Assembly (NCBI GenBank): GCA_017562135.1
Contig: QEYB01000780.1
Span: 1 to 36,129, forward strand
Reading direction: 5' to 3'
Origin: Dipylidium caninum
Lineage: Eukaryota > Platyhelminthes > Cestoda > Cyclophyllidea > Dipylidiidae
Length of the DNA stretch: 36,129 bases
Below, in pieces: positions 12,387 through 24,381 of this stretch. The translations under genes and the position numbers were made by a program. Under the pieces are notes generated by a model. It made no database searches, was not told the DNA's origin, and saw only the letters and a program-made list of their open reading frames with translations. Each line of letters opens with the position of its first letter. Positions within the stretch are counted from its first letter, which is position 1.

Positions 12387-12897
12387 TTGACGTGAAGGGA
12401 GGAGGGTGGCACCTTCCGTGATGTACGCACTTGGCAGACTAAGACTTTCGCTTCTGTTCGCCAGAGGAGGAAAGCTTCACCACCCAACACTCACCGTTGG
12501 GCATTTTGCATTACGTCTCTTTGGCAGAGAAAGTCGGTCACGAATTTCCTTCCCGGTTGTAGCCCTCAATGAAGCCTTGCTTTCCGACATCTCTAATGCA
12601 GAGAGAAATGGCCAGTGGTGAGTCGAGGCAGTAATAGGGAAGTGGAGACTGTACAGGCAGTGATCTCACTGCCTCCAGGGACTCGTCCCTAGCTAGCACC
12701 TACACCAAATTGGGCATAGATTGCAACATGATACGAAGCAATGAAATGTGTAACCTGCAGCGACTTTATGGTCCGAGTGGAGGGAAGCCTCATGACGGAG
12801 CCTTAAATAGGTTCAGATGTACAGGGGAGCCGCACTTGATTATGCAGAAAGTTATGACCAGTCGTCAGCTTCCAGCAATTTGGTCCTTGAAGAGGTA

Positions 12898-12966
12898 ACT
12901 TGTCCACTGTGACTGGATGTCACTTGATGAGTTTCATTCACGGCTGACGTCATCTCGATTGAAACT
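12898..12966 (-). repeat. Inverted repeat C, right arm
   Basis: The reverse complement aligns without gaps to 7391-7459 at 60 of 69 positions (87%), starting AGTTTCAATCGAGA in both. In this arm one minus-strand frame is open through and beyond the repeat (VSIEMTSAVNETHQVTSSHS) to a TAA about 40 codons on. The left arm has a stop in the equivalent frame. Confidence 0.88.
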
Positions 12967-13287
12967 CTGCTTGTCGCTCACTACATGGGCAGGAGTGGAG
13001 TCGATGGACTAACACATTAGACAGTGTTCACGGAGATGACCCAATACCCTGAATTGAAGTACAAGTGAAAGATATGACAAGCGTAATTTCACTTCGACCA
13101 ACACGCGTTCTATGGCTCTGGCAAGGTAAACGATGTTGTGCAAAAAGAATAGGTTTCGATACATTTATTTTGCTACTCTAACTCCCTGACCTCGTCGTCT
13201 GACAGTGGGGTAGGAGGTCATTTCTGTCTACACCTTTACGACTTCGTCCATTCCCGACCTTTCTCTACAGCGCACTTCCTGGTGCAC

Positions 13288-13389
13288 GCGACGTTCCTCC
13301 CGAACAGTGAGAAAGACGACGTCACACTCTACGGCAAAACGAAGTCGCGGCGACATGAAGGCATGGCTGATGAAATACCGCGTAGAAAG
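13288..13389 (-). repeat. Direct repeat D, copy 2
   Basis: Aligns with 12288-12386 at roughly 70% identity, with a single three-base gap. On the minus strand one frame is open through this copy (STRYFISHAFMSP, then LRFAVECDVVFLTV, then REERRV). The frame-equivalent translation of copy 1 is STWYRVSPAPMP, IRLAVREVDSF, then a stop where this copy has an Arg. Preservation of frame in the only gap hints that the ancestor was coding. Confidence 0.7.
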
Positions 13390-13449
13390 TCGTTGGTTCG
13401 AGGGGACTGTTAGAGGGAAGGGAGGTGGATTCCGCCTTTGGCGAAGCCG

Positions 13450-15870
13450 GCACTTGAGCCTCCTCTCCGTTGAGTGTCTCAAATGGTTGACAATGGGATA
13501 GGACACGGTCCATATGCGACAACTCCAAGTACACATTGAAGGAATGAAGGAAACCATATGATCTGCAGAAACGTGGAAGGTTCAATGGTGATGCGCGCAA
13601 CTGCAGTATTATCACGTCATCCATTTGAGTCTTAACCAAGTCCACTCTCCACTATCTTACGATTAGCCGGCGGTCTCACTGCCAAGTATTTCTCCTCACG
13701 CATGCTGTGCAGGGAAAGTCTGAGATGACATTCCTTCGTAAGTTCTATTCACTGACGATTTCTAGATCGAAAATCCGCTTACTATTCACTGCTTGAGCGG
13801 CAATTAGCGTAGTACTCAGATCATTTACACCCAAAAGTAATTCAATTTGACGCCTGTTAATCACGACAGAATTGTGCGCACCCCTCTGATTTAGCTGTCC
13901 ACCGCTCTCACCTCGCCAGGAGGTGACAAGAGAAGTCTTCGGTGGAGAAACGTTCTTCTGAGTGAAAATGGGAAGGACGTTGAAGTGGATTTTATATAAG
14001 TAAGCCTCATTGTAAGAAACAGGCCAAATGAAAAGAAAATTCTGAGTCTGGAAGGAAGAATGTGCCGGTGAGTGATGAGAAGTCAGTAGAGGTTCACTGC
14101 GTTATAAGTAGAGCGTGGATGCAGATGTTTCGTCTCGCAATTGCTGGCAAAGTTTATTTGTTCAGAGGAGAAATCAACAAGTCCTCTTCGGTTTAATGGG
14201 GATTTATAAGAAGTAACACATTAGTTAACCATAACTAGCAAATTCCCATTGCCATGAAATAAATGGAGAGAGACAACCAAACTCCCTACTCGCCTATCCC
14301 CATCCCAGCCATGTTCAGTATGTGCCTATTATCCAATGCGAAAGGAACAAATCTCACATCATTCTCTGACGTAGTTTATGAAGTAAAATTAACCCATCAC
14401 TCCTTCTTTCCCGCATCCGCCTGAAAAGCTGCTTGGGGGCGTCATTGTATCAACCCGCAGTCGTGTCTATAGCCACGTCTAAACGACGTTTCCCATATAG
14501 AGCATAACTTCAACTGCAACAATTTTCAACCGAGGAGGGCATTTCATAACACCCAACCAGCACGATGTTATGCTTGTCGGTTTTGACTCGCCGAACCATT
14601 AAAAGGAGACTGCGGCTACACAACGATTGAGGCTTCACCCCGTGTTCACCATTTCAGTGGACGAAGAAATTCATTTCCTCTGCTCCCATTTCCCCTCCTT
14701 GTGAGACGGCAACCGATAGACTAAATTTCCCTCCTTCTCATTCCACTCCACGAAACATCACGCCACTCCATCTCTCGCTTCTCCATTCCACAAGTATCCA
14801 CTCATGGGCGCAGACAAGGCTGTTTGTCACACCCACTTGAAAGTTGAATAGAAGCAGGGGGTGGGGAACGGTTTGATTAGCAGAGTGTGAGTCTATCGTT
14901 GGTGAATTTGGTTTGTCCCTGGCTCTCGTCCTCCTCGCTCTTGTCACCACCTCATCAAGGTGGTCTGCATTCTTGGCGCACTTCCCACACGACACTTGCT
15001 TTTCGCTACTTGTGTTTCGCCAATCTCTTGGGTCGCACTTTCGTCTATTTGTTGCATAAATGTGTACAGTCCGAAGTCGGGAGGGAGTGGGGAAGCTATT
15101 TTGCGAAAGAATGCCATCCGAGCAATTCTACGTCTAAATGAATGGCAGTCCTTTACAGAGTAACCTCCTCAGTCCCTCGTGGCTTTAGCACTGAATGGGC
15201 GGAAGAGCGACCCGACATATGGACAAACGAGATAGGGGGAAGTTCGTCAACGGATACGCAAGTTTCACCTGTCAAGGAAGCTCTTTTGCGCTTTCTTCCT
15301 CTGTCACGGTTCTGGTAGCGTGTTACCACAATCCGTTGTTGTGCAACAAGGTGAAATGTTGAAGGAATGAAACAGTGGATGGAATATGTCGGGAGATTGT
15401 CATTAGAATAGACGCGGAGTAAGAGAACGAGGTGGAGGAGGTTGAGTCAACGGGTCTGCATTGCTCCAGGGTGGGGGATGGAATAGCACAGGTCTGAGGT
15501 GAATGTGGAGGGACGGTGAGCGAGGCAAATGGTCTGCGACTGATTCTAGTCAGAGGAGGAGGAGTAAGTGCGCGAATCAGAAAGTGGAGGAGGTGGGACT
15601 TCGTGAGAGGTTCGTGGGACGGTGTTTGTGAAGGACATCCATGGGCGGTTTTCTCCACAACTTGAACAACGTTTGCGGAGAATACCGGCTCGATGACGAC
15701 GTTGTTGAAATGAGGTCTGATGATTACTGCTGCGTAGCCGTAGACATCACTAACACACTAACATATTTGTCTGCCTTTCTGTCCGCCCTGTCCACACAGC
15801 AGATAGGCAGACACATTTTCTGTTTTTGGGTTTTAACGCGATTATGCTGAAACAGTGCTTTTGATGCAAT
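13450..15870. other. No supported gene
   Basis: Mixed DNA. A stop-to-stop frame on the minus strand from about 15128 to 14738 is roughly 130 codons long and has coding-like wording (CGKCAKNADHLDEVV). It lacks a start, and its length is expected by chance at this composition. A plus-strand polypurine stretch lies around 15380-15620. Confidence 0.45.
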
Positions 15871-15879
15871 TGTTTTGCC

Positions 15880-16235
15880 ACTGGAATTTTCTTGGCTGGA
15901 AGAAATGTTGGAGAAGCACGTAGGAACTTATATAAAGTGCTGGGGAAAGCATATTTTCTGGTGGAACATAGAGGAGATGTTCGAAAATTTTCTAACATGT
16001 AATTTTGACTTTTCTGATGAGCCGCGTTCTGGGCACTCGTCTGTGACGACGATGATGTTGTTGAATCTACTTCGAAGCAAGATCCTCTTCCGTCCACATC
16101 GGAGATCGCTGAAAGGCTCAATTCAGCTCAACAAAAAAACTTCGGACCATATTCAAGAGATAAGAAGGGTGCTACCTGAATGAACTGAGAAAAATGTAGA
16201 CGGTCGTGTTGTCACAAGCACACTCGCTCCCACAG
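15880..16235 (+). mobile_element. Decayed mariner-family transposase fragment
   Basis: Mariner transposases move DNA transposons by cut and paste. Here only the N-terminal DNA-binding region can be followed, in broken frames. A stretch reading CNFDFSDEPRSGHSS (about 16000-16047) matches the family's conserved GDFD.SD..RSGRP box. After a frame change come DDDDVVES and then STSEIAERLNSAQQ (about 16050-16131), matching the T..ELAE.LN.S helix-turn-helix part. After further shifts, a VPHELTEKN-like remnant is seen as VLPE, a stop, TEKNVDGRVV (about 16170-16220). The DDD catalytic domain is absent: homology ends near 16235, where the GC-rich block begins. No terminal inverted repeats were found. 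The element is inactive by frameshifts, stops and truncation. Confidence 0.82.
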
Positions 16236-17790
16236 CCCACTCCTGCCTGCCCATGGGGGTGGAGGACGATGGGAGGCGAAGGCGGAGGGGGGAGGAGGGG
16301 AGGGGAGGTGAAGAGAAGGGCAGTGGGCACATTGAACAAGTAGCCGGTGTGCTTATGCACAGCTGGGCTGTTCCCTTGCCGCTGTCGTCTGGTCTGGGCA
16401 AACAGTGGCGGCTGTTGCAAATGTCCGCCATCATCCAAGTGCCGCCTCTGTGATTATTCCAATACAGAGTGAAAGGGGGGAAACACTCGGCCCCCTACGC
16501 CTCGGATTAGCCGTGGCGATGATTTGAAAAACCCGCGGGGCACACGGATATGGAGTGGCGAGCGGTAGCGGCCAAACACGGCAGTGGCTCGGAAATGGTT
16601 TTTGCTTGTAACGGGTGGCATTAAGACTCGCTGCTCAGGGTCAGCACAGCGGAGAAAGCGGGTGCGCGAGACCGGAGTGGAGCCCTCGACACCCTCGCCA
16701 CCTTCCAGCCTCCAACTGTCCATCCGCCCCGTGCCTGTTGACCTCGGGGTTGGGTGCTGTATCAACGCCAACTTGTCCTGCCAGGCTGCCAGAGGGGTGT
16801 GTTGATGCCCACCAGCGGGGAGATTATACCAACGTTTGGTAGGGTAAGTGAGTTTAGCGGAATGGTGTCAAAGCGACATTCTGCCACAACAACGGGTCAC
16901 CTGCTGCCAGGCGGCAAAGGTGGGTTAACGCTGAGCTGACAAGGCCTCGCCTCGACTCGACTCGCCGCGCCTGCACGTAGGACCCTCCGCAGCAAAACTG
17001 AGAGCTGGCGAAACGGTGGCTGATGCCGGCGGCTGGGCTGGGCCGGCTTTGTCAGCAAGCCGCGCGCCGACCCCACGGTCAGCCATGGACCGCGGCGGCA
17101 GACTTCCGCCTTAAACGACGCGGAGGGGAAGGTGGGGGAAGGGGGGGGGGGCGACTCACGGGGAGATGGGGCGGGGGGGGGGGTGGGGGCGCGGGCTGGG
17201 GGGGGGGAAGGGCGCCCGGGCGGGGGGGGAGAGCGGAGTCGGGGTACCGCGGCGAAAGGGGTCGAGCGGGGCGGGGCGCGGGGATATGGTGGGGGCGAGG
17301 CGAGGGGGGGGTGGGGCGGGCGGGGGACGGGGAGAGGGGGAAATTGCTCTGGAAGCAAGGGGCGCGGGGGTGGGTAGGGGCGGGCAGAAGGCGGAGGGCG
17401 ATGTAGGGCGTGGTAGCGCGGAGGGGGAGGGCACACCGGGGTGAGGAGGAGCGCGTGGGGGCGCGGGGGCGAAGGTCGGGCAGGAAGGTGGAGGGGCGGA
17501 GGGGTAGGCGGAGGGCGGATGGGGGGTTGGTGGAGCGGGAGGAAGGGAGGGGGGTGGGGTCGGGGGGGGGGGGGGGGTGGGAGAGCCTAAGCGGGTGGGG
17601 GGGGTCCTGGGTGGGGAGGGGTGGGGGTCTCTTCCATCATCAGGGCTGGCGAAGGAGCTAACCCGAGGGAGCCATCAGTTCAGGCCCCGGACTGGCCTAG
17701 TTGCCATCATTTCCGCCGTCGTTATAGCAGCGCCGTGCCTGTTCGTACGGGAGGCGCGACCGATCCTCAGCCGGCACTCAGATCAACCAC
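16220..17790. other. GC-rich, CpG-containing block
   Basis: The block is sharply GC-richer than both flanks. The left part (16250-16320) has G/A-rich words such as GGAGGGGGGAGGAGGGGAGG. The middle (16940-17110) is CpG-dense with a CTCGA/CTCGC pentamer run at 16946-16968. The right part is the extreme G-strand tract described separately. Pro/Arg/Gly-rich frames across it on either strand reflect composition only. It could be a CpG-island-like promoter region, a GC-rich insertion, or a sequencing artefact. Confidence 0.6.
17128..17640 (+). repeat. Extreme G-strand tract with G-runs of 8-16 bases
   Basis: The top strand is mostly G with scattered C, A and T for about 500 bases. Runs include G11 at 17141-17151, G11 at 17173-17183, G10 at 17198-17207 and G16 at 17562-17577. 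No tandem unit is evident. Many groups of four G-runs within short distances predict G-quadruplex formation on the top strand and stable R-loops if the bottom strand is the template. Confidence 0.9.
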
Positions 17791-17799
17791 CCTTTGGCG

Positions 17800-20700
17800 A
17801 CTATAGCTTACTGCCCTAAGCAGATTAGAGCAGAGTAAGTAGGGCATCTCCTCACAGAGTGCAGGCCGTTGGACAAATGATTTGCAGAACACATCGTTTG
17901 GTGCTTGCCACGATGGCCCAAGGCCACCCCGGAGTCCGCGACGGAAGATGATGTGACACCAGTGCTGCTGGCTCTTACGCATCGAGTGCGGAGGTAGGCA
18001 ATTCCGTAAGCCACGAGTTAACGTCTTTTGAATGAATGCGGCAATGAACTGATTAACATGGGAGGGGGGTAAAAGTGGACACTTGTAAGTGTGTCAACGT
18101 CGCTTTACTTGGTGAAGAGAGAACAGCACCGCAGGGCCTCTGGTTCTCTTCGGATGCTCTAATTTCACCCAGTCTTATAAAATGAGGAGACTGAAGGATT
18201 GGGTCAACTGACGAAATTTGTATAGTCCCCCTTAGCAGCGCCGTAGGCCGGGTCGAGTCGGACGGTAGGGATCTAGGAAATGACGAATGTCATACGTCAC
18301 GGTGGACCCAAGCAGCTTCAGCAACAACTGCAGGGTGGCTGCAACCCAGACTGCCACAAAACCGGATTCGTGTATACTACGTAGGACAAACAGAGGAGTT
18401 TACGTAGTGTTACTATTACAAAACTAGACGAGGCTGAATGTGGTAGTGAACGGTGCTGCAAAGTTATTTGGAAGTGGTTGTTCCTTGATTCAATTAATCA
18501 TATCAGTCGACACAAAATGCCAACTTGGTAAACGCAGCTGAATTACCCACCACCACCGTTGATAATTATTCCGCCACGAACACGAGCCCTCGCTGGACGC
18601 ACGGGAGGGGCGGGGGCTCGAGGGCCCGACAGGTTAACGGTGGGGAAGCCTGTTTTGAGTCCGAAAACGATACCACCACATCGGCGCCGTGAAATGTCAG
18701 TTCACATCAGACCGGCATCAGCAACAATCGGAAGCTCTCCGTTTGTCCAGCTTATGGAGCAACAGTTACAGCAGGAGTATCTTCACTTTGGCTGCGGATA
18801 TTTACGCCTAAGATGCGCAGATGTTTATCCATCGTTGCTTTCTAGACGAGCGCCGACAAACACATCACTAAATCATCGATTTTTGTACTGTGCCGGGTGG
18901 GGGAGGGGAGTGTCAGGACACGCAGATACAAACCATGTGTCGACTGTGCCGAGCACCGACCCCCGTCTTTGCGGCGTTATCTAGAGAGTGGTCGTGGTGA
19001 CTCGACATCCACTAGCCCGAAGTATTCACACTCTCGCTCAGCATATCGGAAATAAACACAGGCAATGCATTTCTGTTTATCTCTCCCCCTCATCAAACTG
19101 TTCGCAAATCGGAAATACCATTTTTACGCACTAGCCAGGCCCCTTTGGACTAGGAGCTGCATCCAGGCCACTGGTTCCACAGGCACACGCCAACTTGTGT
19201 ACATTTCAGCACGGCGCACTGACTTCGAGGGAGGTGCGGAAAAAGGCTAGAGCTCGTCTCTTTTGTCCTCAAATGCAAATTTTCGTGGCTCCTCACCCCA
19301 CGAATAAAAGGAAATGTTTGAGTGGTAAGCAGCACACATCACGCGAGCGATGCTTTCTAGGTAATCTAGAAACTGGGAGGAAAGAGTCTATCAGCACCCA
19401 CGAAAACACTGACCAGATAACGCGATTTTGCTTGACGTGCATCCGCCGGTTGCTAATTATTTAACACGAGAAACGACACCGTGTACCGCGTCAGCGAACA
19501 ATGCAAACAGCCTGCAACGAGAAGTAGCCAGCGGAAAGCTACCGGCGACCGTGAAGGTGGAAACTAAAAATGCGAATCCTGTATGGTGAGCTATTTTGGG
19601 CTGATTTATGGTGATCGCGATTCCGCGGTCGCGAAGACGAAATTCCCGGCTCATCTGCAAGCCTGGAGTAGGCAGAGTACAACTACTTCCTTCCTCAGAC
19701 TTTTATACACCTTTCCAAAATGGGGCGCGCGGAGACCCAGACTCGGTGCTATTTGGGAAGAGCCAGAAGATGCCTTTGAGGCAGGGCAGACTGCACTCGG
19801 AGCGAGAGCCGAGGTGCTTAGCGGCTACATGCCCACAGTCGAAGCTAACCGTCTCGACGTCAACAGCTGCAAGCACAATCGTAGAGAACACTTAAACTAC
19901 GTAGGAGGAAACATTAACCAATTCTGGGGGAAAGGGGAGGGGGAAAGGAGGAGAAAACACCAACATGGTGATGACAAGACCCAACCTAAATGGTACAATT
20001 TATCATATGTGGATTACCAGTTCAGGGGTAATGGGAGGCAGGTCGTAAAAGAGGTTAGCAACAGAGGTGGACGGGTATGGAGAAAAGCCAAGCAATGAGC
20101 AGAATATAATGGATGGCGGAGGGACATTCTTCTCCTTGCTAATCTTCATCCAAATGGCGGAGTGGGTACGCAAAATTCCCGTCAGAAATTAACTCTCGAG
20201 GGAAGATTCGTCCCTTTGCCGAAGACACAGTAGTCTAAACTACGGGTCTTGTGAAATTCCCGTCACACGTCCACTACACTTCGTAGTCATCACTGGGCAA
20301 GGAGAAATCGCCGGTCTTTCTGCAATGAAACCAGAGGGAGTAGGCGAAGAGCAGTTTAGATGAGGATGACAGCATTATGTTTGCCTGTTTGGAAGTAGCC
20401 TCGATGACTGAGGGTGGTCGTCTAGGAGCACAATCTGTCCTCAACAGCATTACAGAATGGTGGACTTCCTTTCACGAGCTCGGAAAGACAGGCAACCGCA
20501 ATAATGGAGACCGAATGAAAAAGGAAAAGCAGAGATGGGAAAAAGCACCTCGAGCAAAACGGAACAGGCTGCCAAGGCCGAGATTGTGCACTTGTGGCGC
20601 AGATAGTGCACCAAGCCGTGTGGACGCAGACGCGAAGGTGGGAGCAGGGAAAGTGGAGTAATTAATTGCAAGGCTGTCGGCGGATTCGTGAGGCAAGTCC

Positions 20701-23060
20701 TACTGGGGCAGGAGCGGAGGCGTCCGCGTGTCTTGGTGGTCCCTGAAACATCACTCTCGCTTCCTGTCAACCGAAAGGAATGATGTTAAAGGCCAGGGAG
20801 TCCCGTTACCTCGTTAATCTACTCGACGACTAGTCATGCTCAGTGGCCTTCCGAATTTCCCTTACTCATCCGTTTACCGTAGTTATATATATATATATAC
20901 TCATAAATGGCAAAATTTTTTTGGAGTTTGAGTAATTAGAGAGAAAACGACAGCAGCATGAAATAGGAAGTAGGGCTGCCAGGCCTACTACCCCTCCTCC
21001 TCCTCCTGAAGAGGTCGCATCCGCGCCAAGTGGAGACATCCATCATGTGGTACGTACTACATGAATTTCGTCACGCCCTACAGACTGTAGCACCTCGTTT
21101 TTGTTTGTCGCCGATGTCGCATTATGGAGGAACAGGAAAAGACGGGCTGAGATTGGTGATAAACTCCGCACCTCAGTCTGAGTGCCAAGACGCGGCTCCT
21201 CTAAGGCGTCCTCGAGGCTCCGATGGAAGATGCTGCCGACCACTCCGCTCTAACAGATGATGTCCAGCTTCATTTGAAATCTCCCAGACAATGGACTCAT
21301 TGAGTAGCAAGAAACGACTTTCATTAGCATAATAGGCCACTGGACACCCCGAGGAAAGGAGGGAGTGGGGCAACATGGCCGTTAAGAGACAACCCCAAGA
21401 GGGGCAGTCATTTGCCCCATCTTTCAATTGGCACTGTTTCGCTTCCTGCATCATTCAGTAGGGAAGCATAAGTCGACTAATCCTTTTAACACTTAAAATC
21501 TCCCGTATAATCGATAAAAATCAATAGAGGCATGTGAGGGAGAAGAGCGTAGCGCGAATGCTCATGGATGTCCCCGTTCCGGAAGTGAGTCGGTAGGGCG
21601 GAGAGGGGATCGGGCCACAATTCGCAATGGCGCAGAGTCCAGCCATTTTCTCCTAACCTGTCTGAGCGTCGGTGGTAGTGTTGCAGCACTTCATTGTTGT
21701 GCCAAACAGTCGAAAAGAGGTAGAAGAGAGAGGGGGCGAGTAGCCTCAGAATATTAAAGGCAGGAAATAATGCCTTGAGGACAAGAAAACTCACCGCGAG
21801 GAAGGAAAGTGGCCTATCTACTCTGTCTGGTCGCAATTGAGAACTTTTCTTCAATACCCGAAAGCATCAACTGCGTCCCGTCCTTTATGCGCGTGGTTCC
21901 CTTCAGCACAAATTTTCCCCGCCTTGACGAATCTTAGCGTTTATTACGTCGCAAGTGGTCAGGGGACTCGGTCAAATCCCCTCCCGACATGAAGAGAAGG
22001 ACGAGTGGCGCTCAGGCCAGGTCGACGACCTGTGATCGGGACTTGGGCACCTCCTTCGAACACCCTAATCAGGCAGATCGACACGGGAGTTGCATTAGCA
22101 ACCAATTAAAACATGCCCGGGGAGATCTTGCGCATTTGAGGCAGCAAAAGTCGATGGGAACAGAGAAGTGTTGGAATACTCAGCACATTCCTCAAAAGGC
22201 TTACTTGCCCCAGGGAAAGGGCAACGTTATTGGTGGACTCAATGTCGGTATTGCGGAGTAAATGTGGTCCTCCAGCAGTGTTTCCCTTTACTTTTTGCTG
22301 GAAGACCCTAAGTCTCCCAATTTTTATTCAACTAATACTGCCTCTTTGAAGAGCTTCAGGGCTGTCGGAATGTCAAGACATTAAGGCCTGCGCTGAGGTC
22401 ATCACTCTCACCTATGATAATGCAGTAATTAAGCTTGTAATTTCTTAATTATTAATTTAAACACGTTTATGAAAAGGCTGTTTGAATATGCGAAGCGGCT
22501 CCCGTCGGGGTGGCCTCTACCTTAAGAACTTTCACGACTTCACATATAAAAGTGACTGAAGCAATGGATTCATGTAAGAAAAAAAATCATTATAACCGAA
22601 AAGCTGGACGATCGTTTCAATGATTAGCATTCATTTAACTGTGTTCCCCAACCGGCACTAGATAGGGCCCCTCCGCGGACCCTGGCGTTCACTGACCTCG
22701 GGAGGTAGTTCGTGTGCCGCTCCGGGATGCTCATTCAGTAAGGTGCAGGGATGGGGTCTCGGAGCAAATTCCATCTGGGCTGGAGAGGCATTGTATGAGT
22801 ATACGGGAAGGAATATTCTGCGGGTTTAAATGCCCCCTTTCGCACACATAATCAGTAAACCATCATTAAATGCAAATTATCACCTCCACGTATGAACTTC
22901 CTGAACGGGGCTTAAGAGTTACGATCCCTTGCGTCGTCAAGAGTGAAGTGCTTCTTCTGTTTGGATCCAATTAAACGCGAAGCAAATTAGGACCCAGTTA
23001 ACGTCTAGTCGCATTGAATTCAGTCTTCCATCACATTTAACGAAGCCATCTCCTTATACC
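17800..23060. other. No supported gene
   Basis: Mixed composition, GC-richer at 18.56-18.98 kb. The longest frames here (141 aa at 18559-18984 on plus, 171 aa at 19583-20098 on plus, 122 aa at 21486-21854 on minus) show no recognisable motif and are within what chance gives in 36 kb. A TA microsatellite lies at 20884-20899. Confidence 0.5.
20884..20899. repeat. (TA)8 microsatellite
   Basis: Eight TA units flanked by GT and CTCATAAATGG. Confidence 0.95.
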
Positions 23061-23075
23061 TGTCAAGACGACAAC

Positions 23076-23190
23076 ATGCACCACGAAGACTCAGACGGTA
23101 AGGCGGAGACGCTGGCTGGGGACGAGAGCGACGGCGATGGCGAGGGCAAGGGCGGGGAGGGGCAGGCGAAGGGGATGAAGCATTGGGTGA
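23076..23190 (+). CDS. Coding-like Gly/Asp/Glu-rich first-exon candidate
   Basis: ATG in the context ACAACATGC opens a frame with strongly G/C third positions and the product MHHEDSDGKAETLAGDESDG, then GDGEGKGGEGQAKG. A possible donor (TGGGTGAAC) follows at about 23188. The acidic-Gly composition fits a disordered segment and no family can be assigned. The frame continues open to 23339 with an abrupt loss of the codon bias, consistent with intron sequence. Confidence 0.17.
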
Positions 23191-23458
23191 ACTTTTGGGT
23201 TGGAACCAACGGCATTTACTACGTTAGAAATAGAATTTACGAGGACACAGTTGACCTTGTGTCTCAACGCGTGTGGCTGTGTGGGCGGCAGAATATAGCG
23301 TGTCGTTTCGCCTACCCTACTGCATACACGTGGACATGAGAGCAGACGAATTAAGCGAGTGGCTGTGCCATTGCCGATGACGTGTCTGGTCTGCGCAAAT
23401 GCAAAATATCCTCAGCTGATGTCGACCTGCCAATGTCATCAGCTCAGCTGCCGGCCAC

Positions 23459-23709
23459 TTAACCAGGCAGCCGAGGAGAGTAGATCGTTAGCGCGACTCG
23501 GTGCAGCACTGTGCCCGGCGCCCCAGCCTCCTTTCCAAGTCTTGATCGCGGTCCTCGGCTTAAGAGGCACGATTCAGAGTCTGCGTCGTCCACTACTGCC
23601 TGCGCCTCCCCCGACGTCACCTTGAGCTTTGCGTTTGGGAACTTGTACCACAGGCTATTGTCATCTTTCATCGGGTAACTAACCTTCGTTGGATGTACAA
23701 ATCGCTAAA
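23459..23709 (-). CDS. Coding-like open frame behind a plausible splice acceptor
   Basis: After a good-looking acceptor (AATTACTTTAG, minus strand) the frame reads RFVHPTKVSYPMKDDNSL and on to a TAA at the 23459 end. AAG followed by GTGACG gives a possible early donor after ...FPNAKLK. Third codon positions in the first part are often G or C. No domain is recognised, and the opposite strand is also open here (GC-rich DNA), which lowers confidence. If real, it would sit downstream of the 25.2-24.8 kb fragment on the same strand. Confidence 0.2.
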
Positions 23710-24381
23710 GTAATTAAGTCTTTTCTTCTACCTCCCTTAGTTGCAACCCTGCTGACTGCAAATGTAAGGCGGTGGTTCTCTCTTTCGGGTGGCGAGACGC
23801 CGTGGGAACCACCGCCTTGTCGCCGCTTCCCGCCCCGGCTCCGTCCCGCACAACGCCTCGCACGGTGCCGTGAATGAAAAGCACACTTAACAATTGCGAC
23901 AGGGGATGTCATCGTCGCATTTGATTAATACCGAGTAAAGCGCGGAGTGCGGACGGTACATTTGTCCCACCGCCCCAGTCCCTGTTGGCGCCGCGCGGTA
24001 TGGGAAACCGATGGACTCGTGCCAATGAAGTCTCAATAATCGAAGGTGTCTTTGCCGACATACTTCACTCTCCCAGATTGACAATTGACCGACACTGATG
24101 CTTTGTAATCAATTCGCCACACCGACTGAAGTAGGTACACCAACCTGACCGCGGAGTGTTGGGGTGACATTCGGGCAAGTGCCGAGAGAGCAAAACGACT
24201 ACCGTCGAATTTCGCCCCTACATAGAACTTCAGCTGTAGTTCCAACCTACACGTATAAGCAAGAGAGCCGAGTGCTGCGCGTTTTCCCTCAAGAGTAGGT
24301 CAACCGCTCCTGGTGTCGAAAAGGGGAATCGGAGCCGCCTTTCTCCCTCTCCTGCCTTGCTGTGGTTCGAGCCCATCGAGC

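Noticed and set aside
14738..15128. About 130-codon minus frame with a CGKCAKNADHLDEVV stretch
   Set aside because: Looks protein-like, but there is no start, no clear splice sites and no family. Several frames of this length are expected by chance.
16897..17436. 179-codon Pro-rich minus frame and Gly/Arg-rich plus frames
   Set aside because: Direct products of the G-strand tract, which lacks stop codons on either strand.
19583..20098. 171-codon plus-strand frame
   Set aside because: No motif, no codon bias along its length, and within chance expectation for the window size.
24364..24378. GGTTCGAGCCC resembling a tRNA B box
   Set aside because: No matching A box, no cloverleaf and no acceptor stem. 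Not a tRNA or a clear tRNA-derived SINE.
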